This document shows, piece after piece, positions 33,951-46,676 of a DNA stretch of 64,000 bases (position 1 is its first letter; each line of letters starts with the position of its first letter). This DNA comes from Phytophthora hibernalis (Eukaryota > Oomycota > Peronosporomycetes > Peronosporales > Peronosporaceae). Below the pieces are notes generated by a model that was not told the origin of the DNA, did no database searches, and saw only the letters and a list, made by a program, of their open reading frames with translations. The stretch is from positions 620,001 through 684,000 of the forward strand of contig JAAKBF010000224.1 in the NCBI GenBank assembly GCA_012656075.1. The letters are read 5' to 3'. The translations under genes were made by a program, and so were the position numbers.

Positions 33951-35200
33951 ATGCAAGGCATGCAAGGCGCCGAGGATGCCGGAAGCGGCAGCGGTGGGCG
34001 GAAAGCAGCGGCGCGTTGCTGTCCCCGCCGTGGTCCTGGCTATGACGAGGAGATAGTGGAGACGGGTGAAGGCGCCGGCCGGGGTCCTGGCGATGACGAG
34101 GAGATGGCGGAGACGGGTGAAGACACCGGCCGGCGCCCCATAGAGAAGAACGAGATGGCTGATGGCGCCGGCCGGCGCGACTGCAAGATGGAGGAGATAG
34201 CTGATGGCGCCGGCCATGTCGATTGCGAGATTAAGGAGACGGCTGCAGACACAGGATCAGCTTCCACTGGGGCCTTTGGCTATACTGGTGACGGGAGCGG
34301 TGGTGGTGGAAAGCCCGCCCGCGCGTCGCTGGCCACGCCGGAGTCCTGGCTTGTCCTGGACCCAGCATCGTGATGATACTGAAGAGTCTAACGAGGGCGA
34401 GGAGATGAACGACACGTCTGATGAAGCGGAGGTTCGCAGAGACGCAGGCCGGGGCATCAAAGAGCGTGCGGACACGGCTGGTGATGCATCCAGTGGAGAA
34501 GATGAGAGCCAGTCCGGTAGTAATGCTGTCCATGGCCACAGCAGGGATAACCTGTTGGAAGTTGCAGTAGACCCGCTAACTGTGTGGCACACGAGCTGGG
34601 AAGATTGGCTCTCATACTTTGCGACATATTGTGCGAGCACCATGCAAGTTCTGCCAGTGCGAGAGACGATGTCTCGTGCTGATCGAAACAAACGGCTGTC
34701 TAAGACGAAGAAAGGAGGAGATGAATCACAGCTGGTCCCGGAAGGCTTCGACCCGTATCAGCGTGTGTACATCTGTACGCACGGTTGGAAGAAGCGCAAG
34801 TCTCGTGGTTCCGGCAGCCGACCAAGACAACACATCCGCCTGACGGACTGTCCATTTCGGTTTGTGGTTCAGTGGAACCTGGCCCGGGGAGAGCTGCAGG
34901 TTAAGAATGGTTGCTTTGTGCACAACCACAAAGTATCGACCACAAGCTACGCCACTTAACCTTCTTCTCGGTGTGTGGGGGCGCCCGCGTTGAAGGGATG
35001 CTGGCTGTGGGGGCGAAGCGGTCGAATATTTACGACTACCTCCTCGAGCATGACCAGAACGTCATCTAAGTAGACGTCGACAACATGGTGCGCGACCACG
35101 CTTCTTCAGTTTCTACAGCGGATGACAACGACGCTACAACCCGCGAGATTGCAGCTTTCGCGGCTGCGGACCCGGTGAACGTCTCCTCTATTCATGGGTA
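33951..35200 (+). pseudogene. 5' part of a MULE/FAR1-like transposase, truncated
   Basis: Starts with an acidic, internally repetitive leader (about 34020-34230, recurring words GDDEEMAETGE and MADGAGRR). It continues in another frame from about 34360 (HRDDTEESNEGEEMND) into a FAR1/FLYWCH-like zinc region: YQRVYICTHGWKKRKSRGSG, LTDCPFRFVVQ and KNGCFVHNHK. After a stop near 34957, recognisable text (NIYDYLLEHDQNVI; MVRDHASSVSTADDNDATTR) runs to about 35195. It is then cut off by the tail of the opposite-strand MULE gene. The catalytic part is absent. Confidence 0.6.
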
Positions 35201-38124
35201 GAACGATCATGATCTTGGACGGTTCACTCGGAAGCACCTTTCGGCTTTCATGAACTGTGATCTGCGTTGACCTCGTTTGTTTCAGGACAGCCAGCCCAGT
35301 CAGGTGCTTGCGATCTTTGAAGAAGAATCCCGTTTCTTTCGCCCGCAACACTAGTTCCATATATGGCGTCACCTCCGACGCCACAGCCTGCACCAATCTG
35401 GAAGTCTGCTGGAGACCATCGTTACGAGCCTTCTTACGGGCTTTCCTCGCAGCCTTCGCACGCCCAGCTCTTTTCTTCGAGTGGGCAATTGTCCATTGTG
35501 GAGCTATAGTCCCTTGGTCATCCGTCTCAGCGAGTGCCCCCTCTGTACATTCACCCGATTCCACTTCGACGAGGTTCACCGTGTCAGACTTTGACACAGT
35601 TTCAGAGTGGGCAACAGTTTCCGACTGTGACTTCTTTTGCACCCTGTGATGAGGTTCCCCTTGATCATGATCGCCATCGTGAGGGAGTGGATCTAAACCC
35701 AAACTTGAATCGCCTAGATCAGTCATTAGTCCGTAGACTGCGCGGCCAGTCGGAGACAATTCCCTCTGAGCGTGGTCCAGGATCTGGAACTGGAACGTTC
35801 TGCTGCTTGACTTGGTTGTGGCTCTCGGCGGTCCTCGTACGGCACATCTACCGCATCCATTCTTTCAGTCCTCAGTCTTCTGTAGTTCTTAACCAGCCAC
35901 CTTGGGTGTATGATACTTTCTGGCACGAGCGTATTGCACCCGGTCACTTTCCTGTAGTAGATAATGTGACGGCAAGGCAGGAGTCTGGTCAAACGGAAAA
36001 TACAGGAACACGTCCACGCCTTCGGGTTCAGCATGTACTCGTCGAGAATGTCACCATCTTTGGTCGCCGAGTACTGCAACATGACGTAGGGACCCATAGG
36101 ATAGTAACGATATTCGGTTGTCGACAGAAGAGCGAAGTCGTACTGCTGTTTCACCAATTCTACCGCGTGTCGCGATACTGTGTTGAGCAGAGCGTTCATG
36201 TTGTCATCGAATTTGGCGTTCACGTAAACCCCAATCTTGTTCACTCTCCGGGCCCACATCTTCTCGTTCACAGTTTGCCAGTACAAAATCGCCACGACGC
36301 AGTCGTCTAAAGCGGTCGATCTATTCACCAATGTCTTCAACTTCTGCCAACTCGACTCAAGACGGTTGTTCGTTTGGTTCCCCATGTGAGGCACGTTGCC
36401 CCGGTTGACAGAACTCCATCGCACCACCTTGCAATCGGTCCAATTGCGATCAAAATAATCGAACCACAGGCGTGACTTTGCCTCATCGCGCAAAACCATG
36501 TGCATCGTCTTGATGATGTCCGTGTAAACTTCATCCGTAGGTGCGCTGACCAATAACTGTATAAGGCGCTTCATCTCCTTCTTTTCCCATGCACTCAGAT
36601 TGTACTTCTGCTTGGCAAGTTCTTCCTGTAGATATTTCACCACGTGAAAGTGGCATAACAAAACCCGCACGCCGGGGAACTCCTCTTTGAGGACCGAGAG
36701 CTCCGTGAAGTCTTTGTCCATCATGATAACAGCGATCGAGTCATATGATGGGCAGCTCTCTTTAAATTGCTGGCATGCCACTCGTAATGTGTCCTTCCTC
36801 TCGTTCTCAAGAAGACAATGCTTCACACAATAGCACACCAGAACTCTAGTAAGGCTTCAGATACAGTCTCAGATTGTACACAGTCTCAGAATGATGCACA
36901 GTATATGTTTAGAAAGCGCACCTGTACGTGTTGACCCTTGCCCATAGCGTCTTGAATCATAAAACGGAACAGCTTGTAGTTGGACGAGTTCGTATCGTGT
37001 GTGGCGTCAATCAGCAGCAGTTCCGGAAAGTGCTCGAACATCTGATGCATGTGAGAGCTTTGAACTGTAATGCACTTCACCACACCCTGCAGCATTGAAG
37101 CAAACCGCAATGAGTATACACTCTCATTTAGCCATGAAAAAATAAGGTACCTCTTCGTTGGCGTACACACGCGCCACGTTACCGGGAGCGGCTGAAAAGT
37201 CTTCAAGAATGGACCTAATGCGTTCCTCGATAGATGGGTAGGCGTACGACTCCCGACGGAGCCTAACCACCAAGTTGTGAATATCCTTCATTTGAGGTTC
37301 CACGGACGTGTTTTCCGTAATGTACTCCTGGATACGCTTGCGACTGGTGCCGGCACGATCCAGCGTCCGCACTGTTGACAAAACCTCCTCGTCCGATACC
37401 TGGCGATTTTCGTGATAGTGTTGATACACTTCGCGGGGTTATGGAACGAGATCTGCTTCGTGACGAACACGTCCCAATTTCCAACCCCTCCCACACATGC
37501 GTTTACCTGGATTCCACGATAGTTAGCCTCAACAAACGACGGATCCACAGTAGAACCATATATGTACCTGAGCAGGGCATCCAATCTTTCGAGAGTGCTG
37601 ATTGAGCCGCATTCCGCGACCACCACCGGTTCTCGGAGATCCGTGGTGTGTGCACACGAAGGTTTTATTGCAGAGCTGAACATCTTCCGGGATCTCCTTG
37701 CAGGGCGTACGGCTGTTGCGGATCCTCTGGTTGCGAACGCGAACTGGAGTAGCGGTCCTAACGGAGTACATCTACACAGAAGAAAACCGTTGTTAGAATC
37801 GACCGCGAGCAGATGCACAGCCAGAACGCATGTACACAGTCTCAAGCTGTGGCACACTTCCAGACTGGATTCACATACCTGGAAGGTTCGCTTACTGTAG
37901 CTCCGCAGGTAGCATTCGAGGTCGTCCCAATCGGCGAAAACCTTAACGTCCAGTTCAGGCACTTCCTCGAGGTCGTCCCGTGGCAATACTTCGTACACAT
38001 CTTCACCACTGGGGTCCACTTCCGCAGAAATAGCATCGTCACTGCTGTCCCCGCGTTCGGACTCGGAAGACGAACCCGACGCTGAAGACTGAGAGGTTCG
38101 GCGAGCGTGTGGTCTCCTTCCCAT
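35106..38124 (-). CDS. MULE transposase, spliced, FAR1-type and SWIM zinc fingers
   Basis: Starts at ATG 38124 (MGRRPHARRTSQ). An acidic leader leads to a FAR1/FLYWCH-like finger (NKTFVCTHHGSP; KIGCPAQ). Next are KQISFHN..YQHYHENRQVSDEEV, the first catalytic Asp region (ELLLIDATHDTNSSNYKLF), the second (AVIMMDKDFTELSVL, then VLLCHFHVVKYL) and GNQTNNRLESSWQKLK with the third acidic residue. A SWIM finger (WTCSCIFRLTRLLPCRHI) follows. Introns fit at 37772-37878 (GTATGT..GTAG), about 37502-37564, about 37084-37151 (GTACCT..CTGCAG) and 36821-36921; each restores the family text. Two homopolymer losses need bridging, a G4 at 37435-37438 and an AA at 35794-35795 (+ strand). Otherwise it is intact and might be autonomous. 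Terminal repeats were not identified. Confidence 0.8.
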
Positions 38125-38567
38125 GCGAGCCCGTCGGTTGTTGCGTGTCCAATGCTCCCGTGAAGAGGGCGGCGCGTGTGGTGCTTGTTGCGTTAGACGG
38201 ACCGCTGATTTCGAATGAGGAGAGGGGGAGAATCGATAGCCACCAAATTCCACCGGGGCCAGAGTGATGGTTGGTTGATGGGTGATAACCATATGCGCTG
38301 GTTAGGTGAGTTTATGGGATATACTATCCCACTGGTGGCCCTTTAAAAACTGTGCATGGAGCCACTCCCGTAATCATGGCGTCAAGCATGATTAATCACG
38401 TTTTTATCCTGGCACGAATTACAACCGCACGTTCGTATCTTCTTCGTCCTCGAGGTATCTTCAGGAATCTTCTCCATATGGCCTTCGTTTTTGTACTATA
38501 TGACAATCCAGGATTAATCCTGTACAGAATCATGTGATTTTACATGATTATATACATCAGCTGCCTT

Positions 38568-38846
38568 TTAGGAAAACTGGATATCAAGTCGTAGTCATGT
38601 GTTCTTGTCCAGCTGGCTGGAGTCGCCTCTCAAAGCCGAGGCGCGCCGCAAGACCACACTGATACAGTAGTTCAGCCGCGGTTGAAGACTTCTTTGATAG
38701 CACCCCGTGCAGTCAGGAAACATAACCCTACTACATGTATACATGTATTGTAGATCGTATTAATAGATGTCACGGATAAAGCAACCTAAATGTAGGTTGC
38801 TTGGTGTTCGCATTTGACTAAATATATGGGTTTAATAGTACCGGTA
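38568..38846 (+). repeat. dispersed repeat A, copy 2
   Basis: Direct-orientation match to 29405-29690, with an extra AGTCGTAGTCATG-like insertion near its start and a short deletion near 38720. It abuts repeat B copy 2. Confidence 0.75.
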
Positions 38847-38849
38847 CCT

Positions 38850-39035
38850 GATATTATCAGTTATTAAACCCACACATATTTTTAAAAATATCAAAAGCTT
38901 TTAATCCGTAAATTACGGACCGTAATATTTGAAATTCTCTTAAATTTTAAAATATAAAATTAAAAAAATCAAAAGTGGAAGAGAGCCATAATAATCCGTA
39001 AATTACGAGCCGTAATTTATTTATTTGATCGATTT
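38850..39035 (+). repeat. AT-rich dispersed repeat B, copy 2
   Basis: Direct repeat of 33600-33797. It ends only about 60 bp before the ATG of the histidine phosphatase gene, so it may contribute to that gene's promoter region. Confidence 0.75.
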
Positions 39036-39092
39036 AACAATTGCGATCGTCGTTCACCACTTATAAATCTTGGGATCAACCAACTCGAAGCC

Positions 39093-39913
39093 ATGGCCAG
39101 CGTTGGACGCTCCAAGGCGCACGCAGGGTCTCTTTCGACCGTCATGAAGGCAGCGCAGGGATTCTTTACCCCCAAAGCTCCTGTCGCTGACTGCGAATTG
39201 TCCCTCTTCCGACAATTCGCGATGGTGCCGCCGTCCTGGAGCGCGTTCCAGCAGAAAATCGACCACCTGGACAAGCCCCGAAGGATCTGAAAGTGGTGTA
39301 TTTTGTACGCCACGCCCAGGGATTCCACAATGTTGGTCGACAGAAATATGGCTCCGAGAGGTGGGAAGAGTGCACTCGCAGCGACGAGTTCCTGGACCCA
39401 GACCTGACCCCTTTCGGAGTGGAAGATACCAAGATCAAAGGACCCCCAAGTGTCAAAGCGGAGCTGGAGAGAGACATGCCTCCTTTCGAGCGAGTGGTTG
39501 TGTCCCCACTTTCACGGGCTATTCAGACAGCGCAGACGTTTCTCGCCAAGGACCAGGTGCCAAACCAGCCCTTCTTGTGTATGGAAAACTGCAGGGAGAT
39601 CTTGGACTGCTGCACCTTCGACAAGAGGCGACCCCTGTCGGAGATCAAGCAAAAGTTCCCGAACGTGGACCTCTCGTCCATTGAAGACGAAGAGGATCTG
39701 CAGTGGTCGCCAACGCACTATGAAACACCGGAGGAGCTCAATGCCCGAGCCAAGCTTTTTCTGTCGGAGCTGTTTGACAGGGTGCCCGAGCGCTACGTGG
39801 TTGTGGTCTCGCATGTCTGCTTCATTCAAGCTGTCTACGCTGTCACCACGGGCACAGACTTACTTCGCATAGATAACTGTGAGGTGATGCCGCTGGTATT
39901 GGAGGTCGTTTGA
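39093..39913 (+). CDS. histidine phosphatase superfamily (phosphoglycerate mutase-like) protein
   Basis: About 273 residues. The branch-1 signature is VVYFVRHAQGFHNVG (RHA in place of RHG, common in the eukaryotic PGM-like phosphatase subgroup); the phospho-accepting His is in it. LDPDLTPFGVEDT, ERVVVSPLSRAIQTAQTFL (second Arg), CREILDCCTFDKRR and the C-terminal VVVVSHVCFIQAVY (second catalytic His) follow in order. The first 60 residues lie in another frame (MASVGRSKAHAGSL..KIDHLDK) and join through a C4 at 39276-39279 that is one C short (DKPPKDLKVVYFVRH restored). Substrate unknown; a small-molecule or phosphoprotein phosphatase is more likely than a glycolytic mutase because of the RHA motif and length. 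Confidence 0.85.
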
Positions 39914-41150
39914 TCAAATGAACAAGAAACCCTAGTTTTAGTTTCCATTCCAAGCGGAGACGATAGATCGGTGCACCAGATGAACCAAGCCATAACTACG
40001 TCGACGTATAATAGCATGCATCAGGAACTGGATGCAAAATATAATACGATGCTCGATGCAAATAGGAAATGGATGGCTTGAGAAACTTATAAGCTGAGCA
40101 ACTTAGAACAGCTTGGTCTGTTGAGACACTAACTTATCTTCAGGCTGAAGAAGGTTGGCTGTCTACCGGTAGTTACTTGCACTGCGCCGCCAAGAAGAGC
40201 AGGACCGTGTTGCCACGGTTCCCAGCACTCAAATGCACCATTCCGAGCAAAAGTTTCTCAAAACCCGACACTCTGCCAAGCAAACGATTTCATTCCTTCT
40301 GCGTGACCATGCACCATGGAGTTTAATCGCTAGCCGTTTACACGGACTTGCCACGGACTTAGCGCTCGACAGGTCTCCACTGGAGGTGCATATGGGAGCG
40401 TCTTGGACGTCGCACCGGTCGCTTGGGATTGGCTGAGCAGGCTGCTCCTGCTTCGTATAAGGTGCGAATCGCCTGCAATCGTGTGGCGACAGACTTCTGA
40501 AGTGTGAGATCACTTTGTATATCCGGGCATCATCAACCAAGCGCCACATGCGCAACTTTACAACAGCAACTTAAGATTTTGATGCATTTTGGTAGTCGCA
40601 ATGCGACACTTCCACGGCGAGCTCACGTATTTTAATAGTATTAAAATACATGTACAGTACACTGCGAAGTTGTGCGTACATGTCTACGTGTTCGATAGAT
40701 ACATGTACTTCAGAAGGGCTGAAAGCACACAGCGCTCGAGGACGCGTGGGCAGGTTTGGTACCAGCAACTGAAGCGGAGGCCGGCCATAATCATGCTGAC
40801 AATAAGGGCCCTGTCTCATCTGCCGCCTTGACTCCTAGAAAAGCTCTCCGCTCGGAGACCATTAACCACTAACGCCGCAATACACAAAACCCCTCACCAG
40901 CTAGAACGAAGATGTCAGAGATAGATAGACTTGCTTAAAGCTTCCTAAAAGTGCTCAGGTGCTGTCAGACAGATAGAAATCGAGTCGTCTCGCTACCATA
41001 GAAATGGGCCCATCACGACGGTACGAGTAATCAGTAATCTTGATCGCGCGCACTTGCCCACTTCAACACCGGTCCACTCAGCATTCGTGACCTTCTGCAC
41101 TTCACTTCTGAATCGGCTTCGTGGCCCTCAAGTGCTCTCTGCATAGTGGA
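39914..41150. other. intergenic, no gene recognised
   Basis: About 1.2 kb between the phosphatase and the second PDR transporter. It contains TACATGTA-like words near 40650-40710 and a few short open frames without features. The transporter promoter must lie toward the right end; no clear initiator match was found. Confidence 0.4.
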
Positions 41151-41154
41151 GACC

Positions 41155-44100
41155 ATGTCAGAAGCATCAACTCCCACCACACCCGCCAGCGTCCACTGGG
41201 GCGAGACAATGATGCAACAAGGCCCCGAAGTGCTGCACAACTTCATGGCGGAGACCTTCAAGGCGGCCATGGGTGGTGTCCTGCCGCAGATGGAGGTGCG
41301 CTTCAACGACGTGTCCATCTCGGCCGACGTGACGGTGACGCGCGAGGTGACGGCCGACTCGGAGCTGCCTACGCTCTACAATGTGGTGGCTCGTTCCTTG
41401 GCCAATCTCAATCCGATCAAGAAGAAGGTGGTGCGCAAGGAAGTCATCAAAAACGTGAGTGGAGTGTTGAAACCCGGCACCATCACACTATTGCTGGGTC
41501 AACCTGGTTCTGGCAAGACGTCGCTGATGAGGATTCTAAGTGGACAATTCCCAGTCAAGAAGAACATCACAGTGGAAGGCGAGATGACGTACAACGGACT
41601 GCTGCAGAAGGACATCGCCCAGCGTCTGCCGCAGTTTGTGGCCTACGTGACGCAGTACGACCGTCACTTTCATACTCTCACTGTTCGTGAGACGTTGGAG
41701 TTCGCGTACGCTTTCTGTGGTGGAGGGTTGTCGAAACGCGGAGAGGAGATGCTGTCTAAAGGAACCCCAGAGGCGAATGCGAGAGCTTTAGCTGCTGCAA
41801 AGGCCGTCTTCTCCAGGTTCCCTGATGTGATCATTGAGCAACTCGGACTGCAAATCTGTCAGGAGACGGTGATTGGCAATGCCATGCATCGTGGTGTGTC
41901 GGGTGGAGAGCGGAAGCGTGTGACGACTGGTGAGATGCAGTTTGGCATGAAGTACATGACCCTCATGGACGAGATCAGTACTGGTCTGGACAGTGCCGCC
42001 ACGTACGACATCATCAAGACCCAGCGCAGTATCGCCAAGAACTTGCATCGAACCATTGTCATCGCGTTGCTGCAGCCTGCTCCCGAAGTGTTTGAGCTGT
42101 TCGACAACGTCCTCATCATGAACGAAGGCGAGATGATGTACAATGGACCTCGCCACAAGGTGGTCCCGTATTTCGAGTCGCTAGGCTTCAAGTGTCCTCA
42201 TGGTCGTGACGTGGCTGACTATTTGCTGGACCTGGGAACGAACCAGCAGTACAAGTACCAGGCAGCTCTCCCACCAGGGATGCCGAAGCACCCGCGTCTT
42301 GCTGGCGAATTCGCCAAGCTGTTCCGAGAGTCGACATTGTACTCGGATATCATGGAGGAGTTGGCCTCCCCATTGACAAGGAGATCGTCCAGCGCGTGGG
42401 TGATAACATGGACCCGATCCCAGAGTTCCGGCAGACGATGTGGGAGAACATCTGCACACTGACTCGGCGTCAACTGATCATCATCGTTCGAAACGTGGCA
42501 TTCATCCGTGTGCGAACATTTATGGTGGTGGTCATGGGGCTCATCTACGGCAGCACATTCTACGACGTGGATCCGACGAATGTTCAAGTGATGCTGGGGG
42601 TGATTTTCCAAGCCACACTCTTCCTATCCCTGGGTCAAGCATCGCAGATTCCGACGTACATGGAGGCGCGATCGATTTTCTACAAGCAGCGTGGCGCGAA
42701 CTTCTACCGTTCCTCTGCATGGGTGATCGCAAACTCAATCGCTCTAGTCCCGCAAGCTCTTGGCGAGATTTTGGTGTTCGCCACCCTGGTATACTGGATG
42801 TGCGGGTTCGCAAGTACAGCCGCAGCGTACATCATTTACCTGATCTTGCTCTTGCTGACGAATTTGGTGTTCGCGTCGTGGTTCTTCTGTTTGTCGGCCA
42901 TGTCTCCGAATCTGGATATCGCCAAACCGATGTCGACCTTCTCGATCGTCTTCTTCATCCTGTTCGCCGGCTTCGTGATCACAAAGGACCAGACCCCGGG
43001 GTGGTTCATTTGGGTATACTGGATCAATCCGATCGCGTGGTGTCTTCGTGGTCTGTCGGTGAATGAGTACCGCTCGAGTGCGTACGACGTTTGTCAGTAT
43101 GGCGATATCAACTACTGCACGGACTATGGCATGAACATGGGCGAGTACTATCTGGCTCAGTACGGAGTTCCGTCAGAGAAGTACTGGATTTGGACAGGGA
43201 TCTTGTTCATGATTTTTGCGTACGTGTTTTTCATGGTGCTTGGCTGCTACGTTCTCGAGTACCACCGATACGAAGCACCCGAGAACATTCAGCTGTTGGC
43301 GAAGACCGTGATGGACGAGAACGAAATGGAGAAACGGGGAGGTGACTACGCGCTTGCAGAAACCCCGAAAAACTCGTCCGCCAATACTCATGATTCCGCT
43401 GAGGTTGTTGTCGACGTACACAGGCGAGAGAAGAACTTCGTGCCATGCACAATCGCGTGGAAGGATCTGTGGTATTCGGTGCCATCGCCGCATGACCGAA
43501 AAGAGACGTTGCAGCTTCTGAAGGGTATCAACGGATACGCGGAACCCGGTTCGCTGACAGCCTTGATGGGGTCATCCGGTGCTGGTAAGACGACGCTGAT
43601 GGACGTGATTGCTGGTCGCAAGACTGGTGGCACGATTGAAGGCAAGATTTACCTGAACGGCTACGAAGCGAGCGACTTGGCCATTCGTCGATGCACGGGC
43701 TACTGCGAGCAGATGGACATTCATTCGGAAGGATCTACGATTCGTGAAGCACTGACTTTCAGTGCTTTCCTTCGTCAGGACAGCTCAGTTCCGTCGGCCA
43801 AGAAGTACGATTCGGTGCATGAGTGCTTGGACTTGCTGGACATGCATGACATCGCAGACCAGATCGTCCGCGGCAGTTCGCAGGAGCAGATGAAGCGTTT
43901 GACGATTGGCGTAGAGCTAGTAGCGCAGCCAAGCATTTTGTTCCTGGATGAACCAACGAGTGGCCTGGATGCACACTCCGCTAAGCTGATCATGGACGGT
44001 GTGCGCAAGGTTGCCGACAGTGGGCGAACGATTGTGTGCACGATCCACCAGCCTTCGTCAGATGTGTTTTTCCTGTTCGACCACTTATTGTTACTCAAAC

Positions 44101-45299
44101 GAGGTGGTGAGTCGGTGTTTGTCGGTGAACTGGGCGAGGAGTGCCAGAATCTCGTTGACTACCTGGAATCGATCGACGGTGTAGCTTCTCTTCCGGACAA
44201 GCAGAACCCTGCAACGTGGATGTTGGAGGTGATCGGTGCTGGCGTGGGCCACTCGCCGACCGATGCGACGGACTTCGTGCAGCATTTCAAGGACAGCAAG
44301 GAGGCGCAGTATCTGATGGAGTACCTGGAGAAGCCTGGTCTGTCTTGTCCGGCGCCTGAGCTTCCAGAGATGGTGTTCAAAAAGAAGCGTGCTGCTGATC
44401 CGTTCACGCAGATGTGGTTCTTGATTCAGCGGTTTGTGGTGATGTACTGGCGTACACCGACGTACAACCTGACGCGATTTGTGATCGCTGTGGGTCTTGC
44501 TCTCATCTCAGGTCTTACTTACATCAATGCGGAGTTCGTGTCATACCAAGGAATCAACGGTGGCGTGGGTATGGTGTTCATGACGGCGTTGTTCATGGGC
44601 ATTGCCACTTTCACGGGTGCGCTACCTATCACAGCTTTGGACCGTGCTGCCTTCTACCGAGAGCGAGCATCGCAGACGTATAACTCGTTGTGGTATTTCG
44701 TGGCTTCAACGGTTGTGGAAATTCCGTACGTGTTCTTTGCCTGCCTGTTGTTCACGGTTATCTTCTACCCGATGGCTGGGTTTCAGTCGTTCGCGTCGGG
44801 TGTGCTGTACTGGATCAACTTGTCATTTTTCGTGCTCACTCAAGCATATTTGGCGCAAGTCCTGATCTACGCGTTCCCGAGCATCGAGGTGTCTGCGATT
44901 GTGGGCGTGCTGATCAACTCGATTTTCCTCCTCTTTGCCGGCTTCAATCCTCCGTCTTCGTCCATTCCGAGCGGCTACAAGTGGCTGTACACGATCACTC
45001 CACAGCGGTTTTCGCTTGCGATTCTGATGGCTCTGGTGTTCTGCGATTGCCCGGATGAGCCGACGTGGAACGAGACTCTGGGCGTTTATGAGAACGTCGG
45101 CTCCAACATCGGCTGCCAGCCCGTGACGGACCTACCGGTGACCATCGACCATATCACGGTGAAGGGCTACGTGGAGTCGGTGTTCAAGTACAAATACGAC
45201 GAGATGTGGGCGAACTTCGGCTACGTGTTTGTGGTGCTAGGCATCTTCCGGATCCTTGCCGTCCTTTCGCTGCGCTACGTCAACCACACCCAGAGATAA
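41155..45299 (+). CDS. full-size PDR/ABCG transporter 2
   Basis: About 1,381 residues, paralogue of the gene at 21923. It starts MSEASTPTTPASV (the frame is open from a GTG at 41146, but ATG 41155 is preferred). NBD1: Walker A GQPGSGKTSLM, signature VSGGERKRVTTGEM, then YMTLMDEISTGLDS. TMD1 starts VRTFMVVVMGLIYGSTFY. NBD2: GSSGAGKTTLMDVIAGRK, SSQEQMKRLTIGVELVAQPS and LFLDEPTSGLDAHS. TMD2 ends LAVLSLRYVNHTQR. Only one frame break is seen, a C4 at 42368-42371 one base short; restoring it gives ELASPIDKEIVQRVGDNMD. Sites that are frameshifted in transporter 1 are intact here, which supports the technical origin of those breaks. Role: ATP-driven export of xenobiotics or lipophilic compounds, inferred from family. 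Confidence 0.93.
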
Positions 45300-46010
45300 G
45301 TTAAAAGATCACGATGTTGGAAGATGGCCTTGCATTTAAATATATGCATGCGTTTGAGCTACATACAACCAATCCGAATTTTGTCCATAAGCTAGGAAGA
45401 CATCGGCAATGGCATCGCTTGGATATGACGATCATTCTGCTGCCATTACGAGTTGTTGACTCTGTCCAGCGCGTTGCTGCCCATCTGAACGTTCAACACA
45501 TTCGAAAGGTCCGCAGCGATTGAGACACCGTGTTCATCGCATCGAGTGTGTGCTGATGAACGTACTCTGGTGATTTGATGCGGCAGCTACGCTGACACTC
45601 GCTGTCAACACCACGCATGGTAGGGATGGTTTTGGATTGGACGAGTAAAGAATAAAGAAAGTCCAAAATGGCCTAAAACGTTTTAAACAGTTTAGAAGTA
45701 CAAAAGTCTTCAAAACTGTTCAAAAGCCACCCAAGAGTGTCGAGTCGACACTGTGCACTTGAGAGGAAGGTCTCAGTGCTGTGAACATCCCCTTCAGAGG
45801 CGACATTGAAAACCAAACTATGGCGACGTCAGACAGCCCTATCGACGCTAACCCCGGCCTACACGTCCACTAGCAGAGTCAATGCTACAAGAATCGCATG
45901 CACCACGCTCAAGAACAAGCCCGCCCCAATCATCACCCAGTTTAACGGCAAGACGGTCGCCTCGTTTTGGCCCCTATCGCGGAAGGTCGTATTCAACCAA
46001 TACGACATCT
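45300..46010. other. intergenic, no gene recognised
   Basis: 3' flank of transporter 2 and the stretch before the protease remnant. Short open frames (45314-45523, 45806-46012) lack recognisable domains. The sequence replacing the protease's expected signal-peptide region shows no similarity to the intact protease. Confidence 0.35.
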
Positions 46011-46676
46011 GACGCCGATGAACGAGGACTGAGGCCCACTTCCGAGAACCGCAGCATTGATGACTTTGAGGAGGATGCGCGTCAGCGGATCTTCGTGAGC
46101 AAGATGACGTCGCAAAGTCCCAAGCTGCGAACCCGGACGCCAACTTATCCATCGACGTGGTGTACTCCATCCTCACGAAAGAGGAGTTCGCCTCCAAGAT
46201 CCACAACTCGTACGCGAAGGGCAACGGAACAATCACCCGCCTGTCTTCTCGCTCACTTCGCGCCTAGTACGACTTCACTTCGAACGGCAAGATGCTAAAC
46301 AAAACTCACGAGTGGTGTCGAATCAAAGAAGAAAGGTAGAAGCGAGGCAGTTGCTCTTGGGGACAGTATGGTCGCGGCCCATGATCCTTCACCGACCATG
46401 TCATACTCCTCGGCCAAGAGGAGCCCCAGTTTCGGACGTAATGGATGCTATTTAATTTCAGTTGTTCAAATACTGACCGACCTGTTGCCTGTTGATTTTG
46501 GCTGAATGCCTGTTGTTAGGACAAAAGGGATTTGAAAACCTGTTGACGCCGGACACAACACAAATTCAGTACTGAAACGAGACAACAGCAAATAAAGCAG
46601 GAAAACCTCAGTATCTGTTGGGCTACCTTTAAATGCTGGTTAGCTAGCCGTGTAATCAGCTGAGGTGGGGAGCAGC

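Noticed and set aside
33600..39035. Repeat B pair as LTRs of one retrotransposon
   Set aside because: The interior holds DNA-transposon genes in opposite orientations, no reverse transcriptase, and the repeat ends lack TG..CA.
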